64,000 nt of DNA, from the NCBI RefSeq assembly GCF_014633365.1, contig NC_068347.1, positions 29,244,116 to 29,308,115 of the forward strand. The letters run 5' to 3'. The notes under the pieces are model-generated. The model was not told where the DNA came from, did no database searches, and was given only the letters and a program-made list of their open reading frames with translations. Position numbers and translations under genes: made by a program. This DNA is from Diospyros lotus (Eukaryota > Streptophyta > Magnoliopsida > Ericales > Ebenaceae). Of the stretch, positions 11,793-22,698 are shown piece by piece. Positions within the stretch are counted from its first letter, which is position 1. Each line of letters starts with the position of its first letter.

Positions 11793-14195
11793 TTCATCTC
11801 TAATAGAAATGAACATATCAGTGATAATGTGACAACTCATGTGAAAGTGTTTGGTTAGCATTACGTATCTATAAATAATATAAAAAAATAAAATCTGTTG
11901 AGCACCTTTTCATTTTTCCCAGACAAACACTTCCACTTAGATTGATACGCATTACTGGTGTTAATCTCTACTAGAGATAAATAACATTACTTTTTATTAA
12001 AATAAGTATGTAATTAAGTAGAGTTAATTAAGGGCCATTTATGTCACTATCGGTGTTTTTTTTTGCAAGATTTTGCACAAATTTTATAACAATATATGTT
12101 TTTAATTAATCAAAAGGCACAAAATTCTCCCATATCTTGTGGAGTTGGCATGGTGTTGGATGTGGCAAGATAAGATAGTATTTGTGGTTACGTGGAATCA
12201 GAAAAAGAAAAGAAGAATAATTGAGATTTTTCTTTTTGAGATATGGTTGATTAAATTTGGATCTTTTCTTTTTTGGCATATTCTATAGCTAATTAATTAA
12301 TAAAAATACAAATGATTAATATCAATGATTATAAAAATAAATAAATCACTTTTACATATGTCTCAAAGCAAATGGAGTGACAAAGTTTATGATAATCAAT
12401 CAATAAAGTTTTGATTTAATAACAAAGTAAAGGCCCTAAAATCTTTTAAATCTCAAGTTCAAATACATAATCGATTAGAAGTTCGCGAATAGCTCGTGAA
12501 CAGTCTCGTTTATAAATTCATTAATATATTTATTTATAATTTTATAAATATATTATTTAACAAAAAGTTATCAAATTTTAAAATATTATAATAATATAAT
12601 TAAATTGAATATGTTTAAATTTTAATGCGTCCTACTTGAGCTCGAGCTTGCTAATAGACACTTGAGCTCTAGCCCGAGCACAGATCATCAATATTTTGAC
12701 AAGTTGAGCCTGAGTCGAGCCTAAGATTGAGCTCAATCTTGAGTTTATTGAATCTTAGTTCAACTAAGTTCGATTTCAACCTTACTCACAAGTGCATCTG
12801 AAAAAGGAATTAGAGGTATACATATATATGTATATATGTGTATAAGAACTTGAGAATGAACATAAAATCTAGGTCACACATACAAATAGAATAGAGGCTC
12901 AAAATTAAGAAAAATAATGTAAGGCATATACATAGATACTTTTAATTCTTAATTAATAATTAGTGGTATTTCTTTTGTCATTTTTTTACTAAATGTAAGG
13001 CATAGTGGTATTTCTTTTCATCATAAATTCATAATCTAGTTCAAAATTGTGGTATCAATTCAATAATTAATTAGCCACAAGTCCTCAGCTGGGACTACAT
13101 GCCATTGTTTAGCTCTCAACTAGGACTAGTTCGTAAGAATTTAGTTGAACTGATTTTTTCCATGATTAAGAGTTAGAATTTATATATAAGAGGTCTCAAA
13201 ATTAAGGTTTGTGATTGTGATAATTTACTATTCTTAATTGTATTTTTTAGCCAAAATTTGATTTGAGTAAAAAGATTGTTAAAAATGAATAAACCTCTTA
13301 AGAGATAAAAAAAAAACAATAATATTAGATTTGATAGTCAAAGGGTACCAAAAAAAAATTCACTTTTTTAACATGAATTCTTTCTCTTAATCAATCTAAT
13401 GTGATTATGCATATGAAGATATGTAATACTCTAAAAGTCCAGAAAATGATAGTACGTATATATCGAGGATAAGTAAGAAATGAAACAACACCAACTAGAT
13501 ATTTTTTTGTCTACATGCAAAGAACTCTCAGATTAAGCGTGTTTGAGCTGGGGACGCTTAAGAATTGGTGACCCTTAGGAAGTTCGCGTAAACTCATCAA
13601 GGTAAGTTATTTCAGTTATTCCTATCGCTCGATGCGGAATGTTACAAGATATGATAAAAAAATAATTTATATTTATTTATAAACTCATTATTTTTTTAAT
13701 TATTTATTTTCCTCCCCCTTTATCATCGGAAGATACAAACAAATTATAAGTGAATCTAGTTCCTTGTTGTAACATTGCTTATTCATTTTTTATTTTAACT
13801 ATTAATTTCATTTTTTTTAAAAGGAAAGAAATAGAGAAAATGTATCTTCTCTCCTGTTTGCAATCTAAATCTTGGGCCTGAAAGCCCGAAGGCCTTCGAC
13901 TCTGGCCATTGTGGCCCGGTTTAAATGAGCCCATCCTCATTATAAGAATTAACCGTAGGTCATTATCCATAATCGAAGCCTCAGGCCCAATTAGGCCCAA
14001 GAGTCTAGGCTTAGGTTACATGAAAATGAAAATAAATAATATTTTTAACACGTCAATTGAAAATTAAAATTTGAGGTTAAAGATAAAGATAAGGAATAAA
14101 AAAAAGTAGAAGATTAGAAGGAGGCGGACATCATAAAGAATAACGGAGTAACTAATATCATAAGAATAAAAAATTAAAAAATTATAAGGAGGTGC

Positions 14196-16260
14196 CAAGG
14201 ACGGAGTCAGGAATTTTAAGCAGGGTATAAAAAATAAAATAATATCAAAAAAATTAAAAGAAATTAAATTATTTAAATTTATTTTTAATTATTAAATTAT
14301 TTTCTAAATTTTACGACAATTTTTCAAAAATCATCTTAAAATTTATTTTTAAATTATTAAATTAATAAATTTTGCTATAGTTGTTAAATGCTATAAATAT
14401 TTATTTTATTTTTTACCCATTTAAATTATTTTATATATTTAGAATTTAAATAAATATATTTGATTGATAAAACAATATCTTGAAAAAGACCTTTATTTCT
14501 CTCAACTCATTTCTGATTATTACAGCTTAATAAATCATACAAACAATAAAAAAAAAACAAAAATCTAATTCACCCACGCTGATAGTTTTGGATTTCACCA
14601 ATGTTCAATGCTGATGATATCTACCAAACATGATTGATCCAAATTTATCAACATTTTCTTCTGAGATATGAACAAAATCATCGGCGAAGCTCGAATCTAA
14701 TTCTGGAATAAGGTTGGTTTCTGGATGAAATCGATTTTGAACATTTTGAGGGTTTGCACAAGAGTCTGCAAACTCCTTCAAAAATGCCAGATAAATTTGC
14801 AGATTGTTAACCTAAAAATCACACATAATTAAAAAATTAAGTCTAGAAACTCAAAAAAATTAAGAATTTAGGGTTCATCATACCTGCTGTTAAAGGGCAA
14901 AAATTTCAAATACACGATCGTATATCGGATCTTGAAGTCTAGCTTGAACTTCATACAAGATTGTAGTGACAACCTCATAACGGTCTCTTACCGTGAAGAT
15001 GGGCCAGGAGATTAAAGGCATTTCTGGCACCAAAAATTTTGTGGATAGTTTCAAAATCAGTAGACCATTTTTCATGGTAGAAATAAGGGGCAAATATGCA
15101 CCATTGGATATATTTTTTTCTCAAAAACTTGCAAGCACCGAATCGAAAACCATATATTGGAGTTATTTTCGGAACTGCAACCTGGGGCAACAAATGTGGT
15201 CAAGGGAGCATCATCGGCAACAATAGCATTGGTGGCCAGATTTTCAAGTTTCCTACCGTGTCTTGGTCGAAATGTCGAGGCCCTATAAATGGGTTTTCGA
15301 TGTCAGATGTTACATCCATCATTTTCTAGTGATCCAAGGTCACTATTCGACTCCCTTACCCCCTTCGTCTAACATACCTAAAAATCAGTAAGATCCGACG
15401 GTTAAAACTCCGTCGATCTAAGTTTAAATTTTTGCCAAACCGAATAACGCATATACACATAAACACCTCAAGAATCTATGCTAAAAGTAAAGCTAATAAA
15501 ACTAAAAAACTTACCTTGTTGTAGATCGGGATTGATTTCATAGTGATAATCTGGTCAGATATTCAAGATCCAACGATCAGATTTTGCAAAATAGGTGATT
15601 TACAGAGTTTTCGTAGAAAAGATAAAAAATGAGGAAAACAAACGAGAGAGAAGAAGAAGAAGAAGAAGAAGAAGAGGCTACCCATCATGGAGACAAACAC
15701 TTCGCTAAACCAGCCACAATATTTGCAGAAAGTTTGCGAGACATGCTGGAGAGAAATACGAATACGTGTTGGGACTGCGACAGCATCTAGACAACCATGA
15801 TATATATTTATATATTCTTTTTTATTCTTTATATTTTAAATAAATTTTTAACAAAATATATATATTAATTTATAATATGACATATATATTTTACAGTCCC
15901 TTGTGTGTGGTAATTTTGTGACAAAATAGATAACGATAATAATATTTAGATTGATTTTAACTTCCTGAAGATTATGAAAGCATTAGACGAAACCATCTAG
16001 CAAGCTACGAAACACAAATGCTAACATAATTATGAAAAAAAAAAAAGGCATTTGTGGCCCTGGGAAAGTGACATTACAAAAAATATTAAAAAATTATATG
16101 GTAGCCTGGGAAAGTAACATTTCTCAAGATTTAAAATTGAAGGGAGGGCAGTTACAACCCCTGGTGGCTATATATATATATATATATATATATAGTAACA
16201 GTTTTTCAAATTGAAGGGTGGGCAATTGCCTACCCTTGGCTGTATATAGCTCCGCCCCTG
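14196..16260. mobile_element. Non-autonomous hAT-like element carrying an LBD gene remnant
   Basis: The left end CAAGGACGGAG and the complement of the right end, CAGGGGCGGAG, match at 9 of 11 positions and resemble the CAGGGGCGGA ends of a common plant hAT group. The flanks are ggaggtgc (14,188-14,195) and ggaggtcc (16,261-16,268): an 8-bp target duplication with one mismatch, as expected for hAT. The 2,065-bp interior encodes no transposase. It contains a minus-strand LOB-domain pseudogene (15,322-14,605), a GAA-type microsatellite (about 15,645-15,675) and, near the right end, a repeat of subterminal text (gaagggagggcagtta and gaagggtgggcaattg). Module D (near 30,900) lacks this whole region. 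Whether the gene was captured or the element boundaries are coincidental is open. Confidence 0.55.
14605..15322 (-). pseudogene. LOB-domain (LBD/ASL) transcription factor pseudogene, class I-like
   Basis: Minus strand, exon 15,322-14,884, intron 14,883-14,812 (GT-AG, 72 bp), exon 14,811-14,605. The text matches the LOB domain in order: GACKFLRKK and CIFAPYF (C block), HKIFGARNAFNLL (GAS block), then YEVQARLQDPIYD and QQ-intron-VNNLQIYLAFLKE (coiled-coil end). LBD genes normally have an intron at exactly this QQ-V position. It is broken: the Cys motif C-x2-C-x6-C-x3-C keeps only the second and fourth Cys (the others are Phe and Tyr); there is an in-frame TGA at 15,202-15,200; a frameshift near 15,000; and a TAA replaces a Gln codon at 14,892-14,890. 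The similarity is closest to the LBD18/LBD30 type from memory. Zinc-finger DNA binding would be lost. Confidence 0.75.
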
Positions 16261-16319
16261 GGAGGTCCAATGAGGCGGCGAAACAAGGGAGGCAGATATC
16301 ACAGGGAATAACGGAGCAG

Positions 16320-16830
16320 CAACCCACACAAAATAGTAGTCGCACAGTGAAAAGAAGAAGAAGACTAAACTGAACACTGGCTGCTCCACGCAAGCAGTGG
16401 TCGCACAATGGAAAGAAGAAGATTAAACTGAACACTGGCTACTCCACGCAAGCAACAGCCACGAGATAGAAAGAAGAAGACTCCGGGCATAGCCAAGTAA
16501 TAAAAGGGTAGACTGAAAAACTTATCTGGAAGTTCTTAGTGTGGGTTCGATTTTTGGGAGAAGTAAAATACTTTCTTCTGGAGGAGAACCTTAGGAATGA
16601 TATTAGTGGTGCTTAGATCTGCCACCCTGATCACTTGGACAGATCCCTCGATTTACCTCCTCAATGTAGCTCTAGGGGCGGGGTGGCTAAGGACGCTAAT
16701 AATGGAACGTAATCCAAAAAAAAAAAAAAAGAAGACTTAACTAAACACTGGTTGCTCCATGTAAGCAGTGGCTGCATGGTGGAAAGAAGAAAAAGACTTA
16801 ACTGAACGCTAGATCGATGGTCGGAAATAC
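16320..16830. repeat. ~57-bp minisatellite interrupted by a SINE
   Basis: Four diverged copies of a unit reading roughly aactgaacactgg...gcaagcagtgg...ggaaagaagaag occur at about 16,330-16,482 and 16,731-16,825. A SINE insertion (16,483-16,730) splits the third and fourth copies. Confidence 0.6.
16483..16730 (+). mobile_element. tRNA-derived SINE (family 1), plus strand
   Basis: The element shows an RNA polymerase III A box (atagccaagta, near 16,489) and B box (gggttcgatttt, near 16,546). It ends in an A tail at 16,716-16,730. It is flanked by aagaagact on both sides (16,474-16,482 and 16,729-16,737), with the second copy overlapping the A tail. The body (ttctggaggagaac, ccaccctgatcactt, aatgtagctctagggg) matches the minus-strand SINE at 47,583-47,838 along its whole length, so the two are one family. 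Confidence 0.8.
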
Positions 16831-16989
16831 ATTTTCTACAATTTTTTGTAATTTGTGAAATGCCTCTGAAACATTTTACAAATTAAAAAAAATGGCCCAA
16901 AAAAAATTTCGCGTCATCTTTGTCATTTCTGAAACTTGAAACGGTTCAGAAATATTGAAACGGCATATCCAAGCCATTTTCGTGCTTCA

Positions 16990-17545
16990 GATGTCTAGAC
17001 TAAACAAGAATTGGAAAAAAGATAACAAAAATACTATTTAGACACGCTTTCATGGCCCTTAATTTTAATGAAAATTGCTATATGTAACATTAATTATTAT
17101 ATAAATAATTATATAACACATCACGATTAAATATCACATAAAATATAACAATTCTATATCTAAATAATATTTCCAAATTAGGAAATAGAAAAGTCATTAA
17201 GGGCATCTTTGGCCGTGCTATAGAAAGTAAAAAGGAAAAAAATGTTTTTAGGAAAATATGTTTCGGTGAATTTTGTTATTTTTTTTGTCGAGATACAATA
17301 ATAAATTTATAATTATAGGAGAGTATTCATTTTTAGACTTTAATATCTGAGAGACTTGTAAAATAAAATACAGTCAAAGACACGAGATGTCTCTTATGCA
17401 ATTCTTTTGATACTTAAATTAGTCTCGGTTAGAAAATAAAGAAATATTCAAATAACTTATAGAAGAGTTCTTGTATACCTCGATCAGATGAATCACTTCC
17501 TATATATGGAAGTTAAATCTTGACAGATGTGTCTACAAAGGTATA
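16990..17545. repeat. Duplicated module A3, copy 1
   Basis: This module matches 30,935-31,480, beginning gtctagactaaacaagaattgg and continuing through tatttagacacgcttt and gggcatctttg. It is AT-rich and non-coding. In copy 2 it directly follows the end of module A2. Here about 3 kb, including the LBD-bearing element, lies between them. Confidence 0.7.
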
Positions 17546-17712
17546 ATTAAAGAAGAAGCTGATAAAAACATAACCTTAACACAACTATGGATCATAAGCA
17601 TATATAGTCATTACACACTCACACATATATAAAAATATATAAGTATGTTAACTAATAGTATTATGAGTATGTTTGAAGCTCAATCGGTAGTCTAATAATA
17701 AGATTTGTAAAG

Positions 17713-17964
17713 TTAAATGTTTTTGTCATACTCTTTGACCACAAATCCCCCATGCAAATTTGCTATCTGTGTATTGTCGATGACCGCTTCTTTGATCAAC
17801 AGAGGCTTAGGCCACCAGCACATATGCGAGTGTTTATGATACTATAACTGATGACTTTGACGATGCTGTTCTTGATGACGATAGATCGGCTTTTTAGCCA
17901 ATCCATACTCCAAAAGAGCGAACCCTTTGATGCCAATTTTAGCAAGGTCACCATTTTGTGCCAT
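17713..17964 (-). pseudogene. Nonsense-broken copy of the small YGG-motif protein gene
   Basis: This is a close paralogue of the 91-aa gene at 22,699-22,974. From the ATG at 17,964 the first 40 codons read in frame (MAQNGDLAKIGIKGFALLEY...). Codon 41 is TAG (17,842-17,844), where the intact paralogue has CAG (Gln). The remaining 42 sense codons stay open up to a TAA at 17,713, and the conserved core has drifted to AVIDNTQIANLHGG, losing the AAK and Tyr residues of the family. A one-codon deletion near residue 23 and a shorter C-terminus are other differences. The TATA box is retained (CTATATAAAGG at 18,071-18,081). A truncated 40-residue product remains possible. Confidence 0.75.
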
Positions 17965-18172
17965 ATATAAGATCAATATTTGAAGCACAAGTATAAGAAG
18001 ATAGATAGCAAAACCCTAGAAAGAGTTTTCTTTTATGGTTTGATGATGAATAACCATGCAAGGTTGCAGGCCTTTATATAGAAAACACAGAACCCTCTAG
18101 CTAGTTTTTTTTTTTTTAATTATTCTTACTTTTTTTTAATGTGCTGTAGCCTAGCTACTACTTTTGTTGATC

Positions 18173-18188
18173 CCCCCCCCCCCCCCCC
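18173..18188. repeat. Poly(C) tract
   Basis: A run of about 16 C residues lies between the pseudogene promoter and module A1 copy 2. The equivalent place in copy 3 (about 23,185) has only ttccccccta, so the run expanded in one copy. Confidence 0.7.
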
Positions 18189-18597
18189 GGGAGATATTAA
18201 TTGATGTTTTAGGGCCCTTGATCTTTACTAGAAATCATTAATTAATGGCGGATGTAACTAACATTCCTTGAATATTAGCAAACAAAAAGTAGCTTGAAAT
18301 AGAATAAATTAATTAAGATTGTAGATTAATTGTTATATATATATATATACACACATATATATGTGTGTGGGTTAATCCCCTGGTTGTTGGGCAAATGGAT
18401 ACTTGCGCCCTTAAATTTTTATATTTTTTTTCTTATGAAAACTTAAGCTCTTTCAAATTTCAAATATACCTTTCAACTTGCAAAAACAATACATTTATAT
18501 ACTTTTTAAGCATCTATAACACACGCATGCTTTCGATGCCTGAGAAGTAAAAATGTCTGACAAAGTTCAACAACCTGATGAGAACGGCACCAGCACC

Positions 18598-19190
18598 AAG
18601 GCTGGCCCTAAGATTTTGGGGGCACTAAACAAGCCCATAAATCAAAATTTTATTAGGGTCTTAGACTTTTAAGACTTTAAATCGAATATGGTATTAACGG
18701 TTTACATGATTGATTTTTAAGTTTAAAAAATTTAATTGAAAACTTTGAAAGGTCTAATGACTAAAGCATTATTTTTTCTTATAAAATTTCAATACCAGAA
18801 TGATATTTATTGTTTAAAAAATATTAAAATATATAAAAATTCACAAAGGCATTAATTTTTTTTACAAAATTTGAGGAATTGGTATTTATTATTTAGTAAA
18901 CATTAAAATGTAAAAAAAATCACTAAATCATTATTTTTTCTTACAAAATTTTTGGAATTGGTATTTATTATTTAAAAAGCATTAAAAAGTAAAAAAATTC
19001 AAGAAACTTTTGATTTACAATCCATTACTCTACCAACAAAGCTCAAATAGAATTAGGGTAAATTATGTAGTTTAGCACGTATTTATTATACATTTGAAGT
19101 ATATATTCAAAAACTAAACTTAATTTTTGAGGGCCTTCTATGACTGGAAGGCCATAGGTGAGTCGCCTACCCTCAAGGCCGGCTATGACC
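18598..19190. mobile_element. hAT-like non-autonomous insertion in module A1 copy 2
   Basis: The insertion is bounded by caaggctggccctaaga on the left and ccctcaaggccggctatg on the right, which are partial inverted repeats (AGGCTGGCC against AGCCGGCC). Copy 1 of the module reads caccagcaccatttcaaac without interruption near 5,157, giving an empty site. The flanks (accagcac and cctggcac) match at only 5 of 8 positions, so the target duplication is degraded or the ends are off by a few bases. The interior is AT-rich and repeats a motif of the type aaaatttttggaattggtatttattattt about three times. Confidence 0.5.
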
Positions 19191-20290
19191 TGGCACCACT
19201 TCAAACCCCTCTCTATTCTTGAATTGCTGACGAAGCAGAGAACGACACTAATGTAGCCATCAACCTCTTCTCTAAGCTCCACCTCAATAGCTTCTCCTCT
19301 ACCATCGCAGCGAACGCAATAGTCCTTTCCGTCGAGCAATGCAATACCTACGGCATAGTCATGAAAGGGACGTATGCAGTTGTCTTCCTCTCCTCTACAA
19401 CCCAACTCCAAGAAAATCAATCTCCATCCTTCCTTTGGCCATTGCCTCCATGGCTTCACTAAGATTCTCTTTTGCCCGATTCTTTGATGACCTGGGACTC
19501 CACCCCGCCGTCGCCATCGACTCCACGATGCTCTGCCTCCGACCCCATGAACTCCTCTAATTTTGGATGAAACCCACCCTACTCCATTTTTTTTCTTTTG
19601 GATTTTTGTTTCTTTTAATTATCTTTCAATTTGATAAAGAGAAAGTTGACGATTGCACCAATATCGTTCTCTGCTTCGTCAGCGACTCAAGAACAATGAG
19701 GGGTTTGGAGTGGTGTCAGTGTCGTTCTTTGCTATTTTGTCTGGCTATTGGACTTCGTCGGCCATTTTTGGTTCTCAAGCACTAAAGGCACGTGTCTGTC
19801 TTGCAGATGTAAGGTTTATGATTTAGGGGTATTTGAACCCTCGAAAAGTATAGGGTTCCATAAGAAAAAAAATGTAAGAATTTAGGAGTATAAATATGCA
19901 TTTGCCACTTAGTTGTTCACTCTCACTATGATAGATTAATTCCTTGATTAACGAGAAAAACTTAGGCTAGGTAGTAATTTTGACTGTTTTATCATTTAGA
20001 TTCTTAGAAGAACCCTTGAAACATATTATTATATATACTGTCATGTACTTTTAAGGGCATGCCATAAGGAACATTTAATGCACTAAGAGTGTATCCATCA
20101 TATATAATAAATGCTTCTTATCATGTGTCGTCGGAGCATAAGATAAAAAAAATTCCAAATTAATCAAATCTCTTTTGTATCAGCTTTGCACAATAGAGAT
20201 CCATTCATAAAATTGGAATTATGGCATGATTTTAGACTAATATATAAGCTTAATGGAATATTTAAGAAATACATAATGCCAAAAAACTTA

Positions 20291-20510
20291 GGGATTGTTC
20301 TCTTTGTATTTCAGTTTTAAATTTTTAATTTTAAATTTATTTTTAGTTTTGTGTTTTGAGTGAAAACAATCAAAACTATTTTTTATTATTTTGAGTTTTT
20401 TTTATAAAAAATTTTCATGTTTTCAAAAATGTGTTTTAGAAAATATGAAAATAAACATATTTTTATTATTTTAAAAAATTAAAAATTAAAAACGACCTAA
20501 AAACATGGCC
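20291..20510. mobile_element. Deleted relative of the Tourist-like MITE
   Basis: This element sits at the same module position as the 523-bp MITE of copy 1. It has the left end GGGATTGTTCTCTTTG after tta, a shortened AT-rich interior and a decayed right end. Confidence 0.45.
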
Positions 20511-21760
20511 TAGTTTTTTAGTTTTTTTCTTTCAAGCTGCTAAATCCACTTTTCTCTCTCTCTCTCTCTCTCTGAGAGAGAGAGGATTCAAGGTGAAAAA
20601 AGAAGAAATAGAGGATCAAACCAAAGGAAAATAAAAACGAAAGGGATTCCTTCCTCATATATATTTATCTGTTGGAGCATATATATTTGTACTTGAAATT
20701 AAGTTGAATTAATCATTAATTAGGGATTGTGGTGGAAGCTACTCTTAAGTGGACTTGATGATGTGTTCCAATGGACTTAAACACCTCTCTTAAACAACTC
20801 ATTGATATTGAAAGCTATGGACATGCATGCATAGCATATATATAATTAATCAACTTTTAAAAGCTCCTAATCATCAAGATTTGAACATCATATACGTGTT
20901 AAAAGTAGTTGAGATATACACAATTGTATAGTTAGGTGAAGTTCACACATGGAACTAGATTCTTACACCAGAAAATACCTTTTCGTCAAGTAATTAGCTT
21001 TGACTGAAGAACTCCATGGACAGCTTAATATTATTATTACAAGGGGCATAATGAATTCTCAAAAATTGCTGGAAGTATCAGAATAAATCATTCAAAAGTA
21101 AGTGAAAATATTTTAGGTCGGTGGGCTGCCATGAAGAGTGAAGACCTTATCTTTGAACTTAGATAGTTCTGTAAACAATTCACATATATCTTCTCTTTTA
21201 TCCAAATCCCCCCCATACACACACACATAAAGTATAAAAAAAAAAAAAAAGTTTTGATGATTTTTTTTTTTTGGTTACATAGGAAATAAGTATAAATGCT
21301 CTTATAAAAGGCATGAAAATGTTTTGAACTTACAATTTCATATTTGTCGTAAGATGCTAGACATCACCTGAACCACTCTTAAAGACAAATTAATCTTGAT
21401 ATTTTTAGATTACAAAGCATCCAACTCTCTTTAGGTAACTTTCTTGCCATTTTTTCCAAAACGCATGAACCACATATAATTTGTAAAAGCATGGACAAAC
21501 ATGAAACATGTTGTAAGTAGCCAAGCATGGTATCTAGCTTAGCCATGGCACTGAGGAGAAATATTTCTAAATGTTCTCGATGGAATTGAAACTTGATATG
21601 TTGTTGTTGTAACCTTATAATTGTTTAAGTGAAAAAACATTGCCATGCTTGATATTGATTCAGAAATAAAGATACTTTCATCTTACATCTTCATTTTTAA
21701 GCATAAAACACGTATATGGAGTAACCTATAGTGTACCAAAATCATTACTTAACTAAAAAA

Positions 21761-22550
21761 AAGAGGAATCCTATATATCAAATCGGCTGGGACCAAATTA
21801 AAGGGATTCTTGCAACAAAGAGTAACCTTATAATCACAAGACACCACCTGTGTATTTCTGCTAAGAAGAAATATATTCGTACAGAACCTTTATACAAAAT
21901 AAGATACCATTTTGATAATGTGCCAGAGGTGCGTATTTCTAAAATTAATTAATTATAAGAGATGAATATCAGTAAACCGCATATATTATTAGGGTTCTAC
22001 TTTGCTTGCTTTTATACATATATATAATCTCCCTTTCTCTAGTGACCATGATCTCTCTCAACTGTAAAATTGATGATAATAATTGGCGCCATGCAATTAA
22101 TTAATGGATATTCTTCTGTATGTCTCTTGGAATTAATAGGCGGAGGGTCTGTATTTTGGGTGGGAGAATTATAAGAGCGTATATATATGTTGGGCTTATT
22201 CAATAATCCATCCATGCAAAAGCAGAAGATTTTTGTTCTCTTGGTAATTATATAGAGAAAAGTGAAAATTAATACATAAATCACAGCCTATAGCCTCATG
22301 GCTAACTATATATTATATATATACGTACTCTTGCAGCTCATTATTATTTATTTATTTATTTATTTATATATATGGCTTGATTGTTTCTTTCAGAAAGTTC
22401 AAAATTATATATCTTGTCTTCGTCACACATGCCTGGAGCTATTTTAATAAACGAGCATGTTTAATTTATTATTATAACAGCAACAAGATACAAAGGTAGA
22501 AATTACATGCATAAATTCACAAGATGTAGACACTCACCAAAATTTACACT
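21761..22550. other. Intergenic DNA, copy-specific
   Basis: Not matched elsewhere in the window. It has AT-rich text, several TA and TTTA microsatellites (about 22,310-22,370), and an unsupported 81-codon minus-strand frame (22,039-22,284). The right end is presumably the 3' flank of the minus-strand small gene. No function is seen. Confidence 0.4.
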
Positions 22551-22698
22551 ACAAGGAAGAAGCTGATAAAGACACACAACCTTGACACAACTATGGATAA
22601 TAAGCATATATAGTCATTACACACAAACATATATATATGTATATATATAAGTATGTTACTAATAATATTATGAGTATGTTTGAAGCTCCATCAGTAGT

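Larger units (their letters stand above)
8655..14035. repeat. Duplicated module A2, copy 1
   Basis: This module matches 23,510-27,475 and 27,475-30,930 over long stretches. Landmarks are: the cagctagataaactaagag block (8,700), gtgagcaac...accagtcaggg (8,965), caattagagtgatgacttgcc (9,891), GA-rich tract plus G-run (10,525-10,592), catgggattagccca (11,185), the clan of gagctcgagcttgct-like text (12,640), cttgggcctg...gcccgaaggcc (13,870) and gcctcaggcccaattaggcc (13,977). Copy-specific insertions include a solo LTR (9,090-9,885) and a MITE (11,584-11,792). The ~250 bp before 14,010 are GC-richer and almost identical to 30,700-30,900. No gene is visible apart from the promoter of the small gene at its left edge. 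Confidence 0.75.
18205..21760. repeat. Duplicated module A1, copy 2
   Basis: Same order of landmarks as 4,813-7,620: the ccttgatctttactagaaa block, inverted-repeat element (about 18,368-19,925), remnant MITE (20,291-20,510), tctgttggagcatata (about 20,667) and the gtaacctatagtgtaccaaa block (about 21,720). Two differences are visible: a hAT-like insertion at about 18,598-19,190, and about 430 bp at 21,290-21,720 that copy 1 lacks. A CT/GA hairpin microsatellite sits at 20,551-20,584. No intact gene is recognised. Confidence 0.75.

Noticed and set aside
14890..15193. Two separate small genes on the minus strand
   Set aside because: They are two frames of one LOB-domain gene separated by a frameshift.
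20551..20590. CT/GA hairpin as a microRNA precursor
   Set aside because: It is a simple (CT)n(GA)n microsatellite with no unique mature-length arm.
22039..22284. 81-codon minus-strand frame as a possible gene
   Set aside because: AT-rich, no conserved counterpart in the other units, no promoter motif and no recognisable domain.
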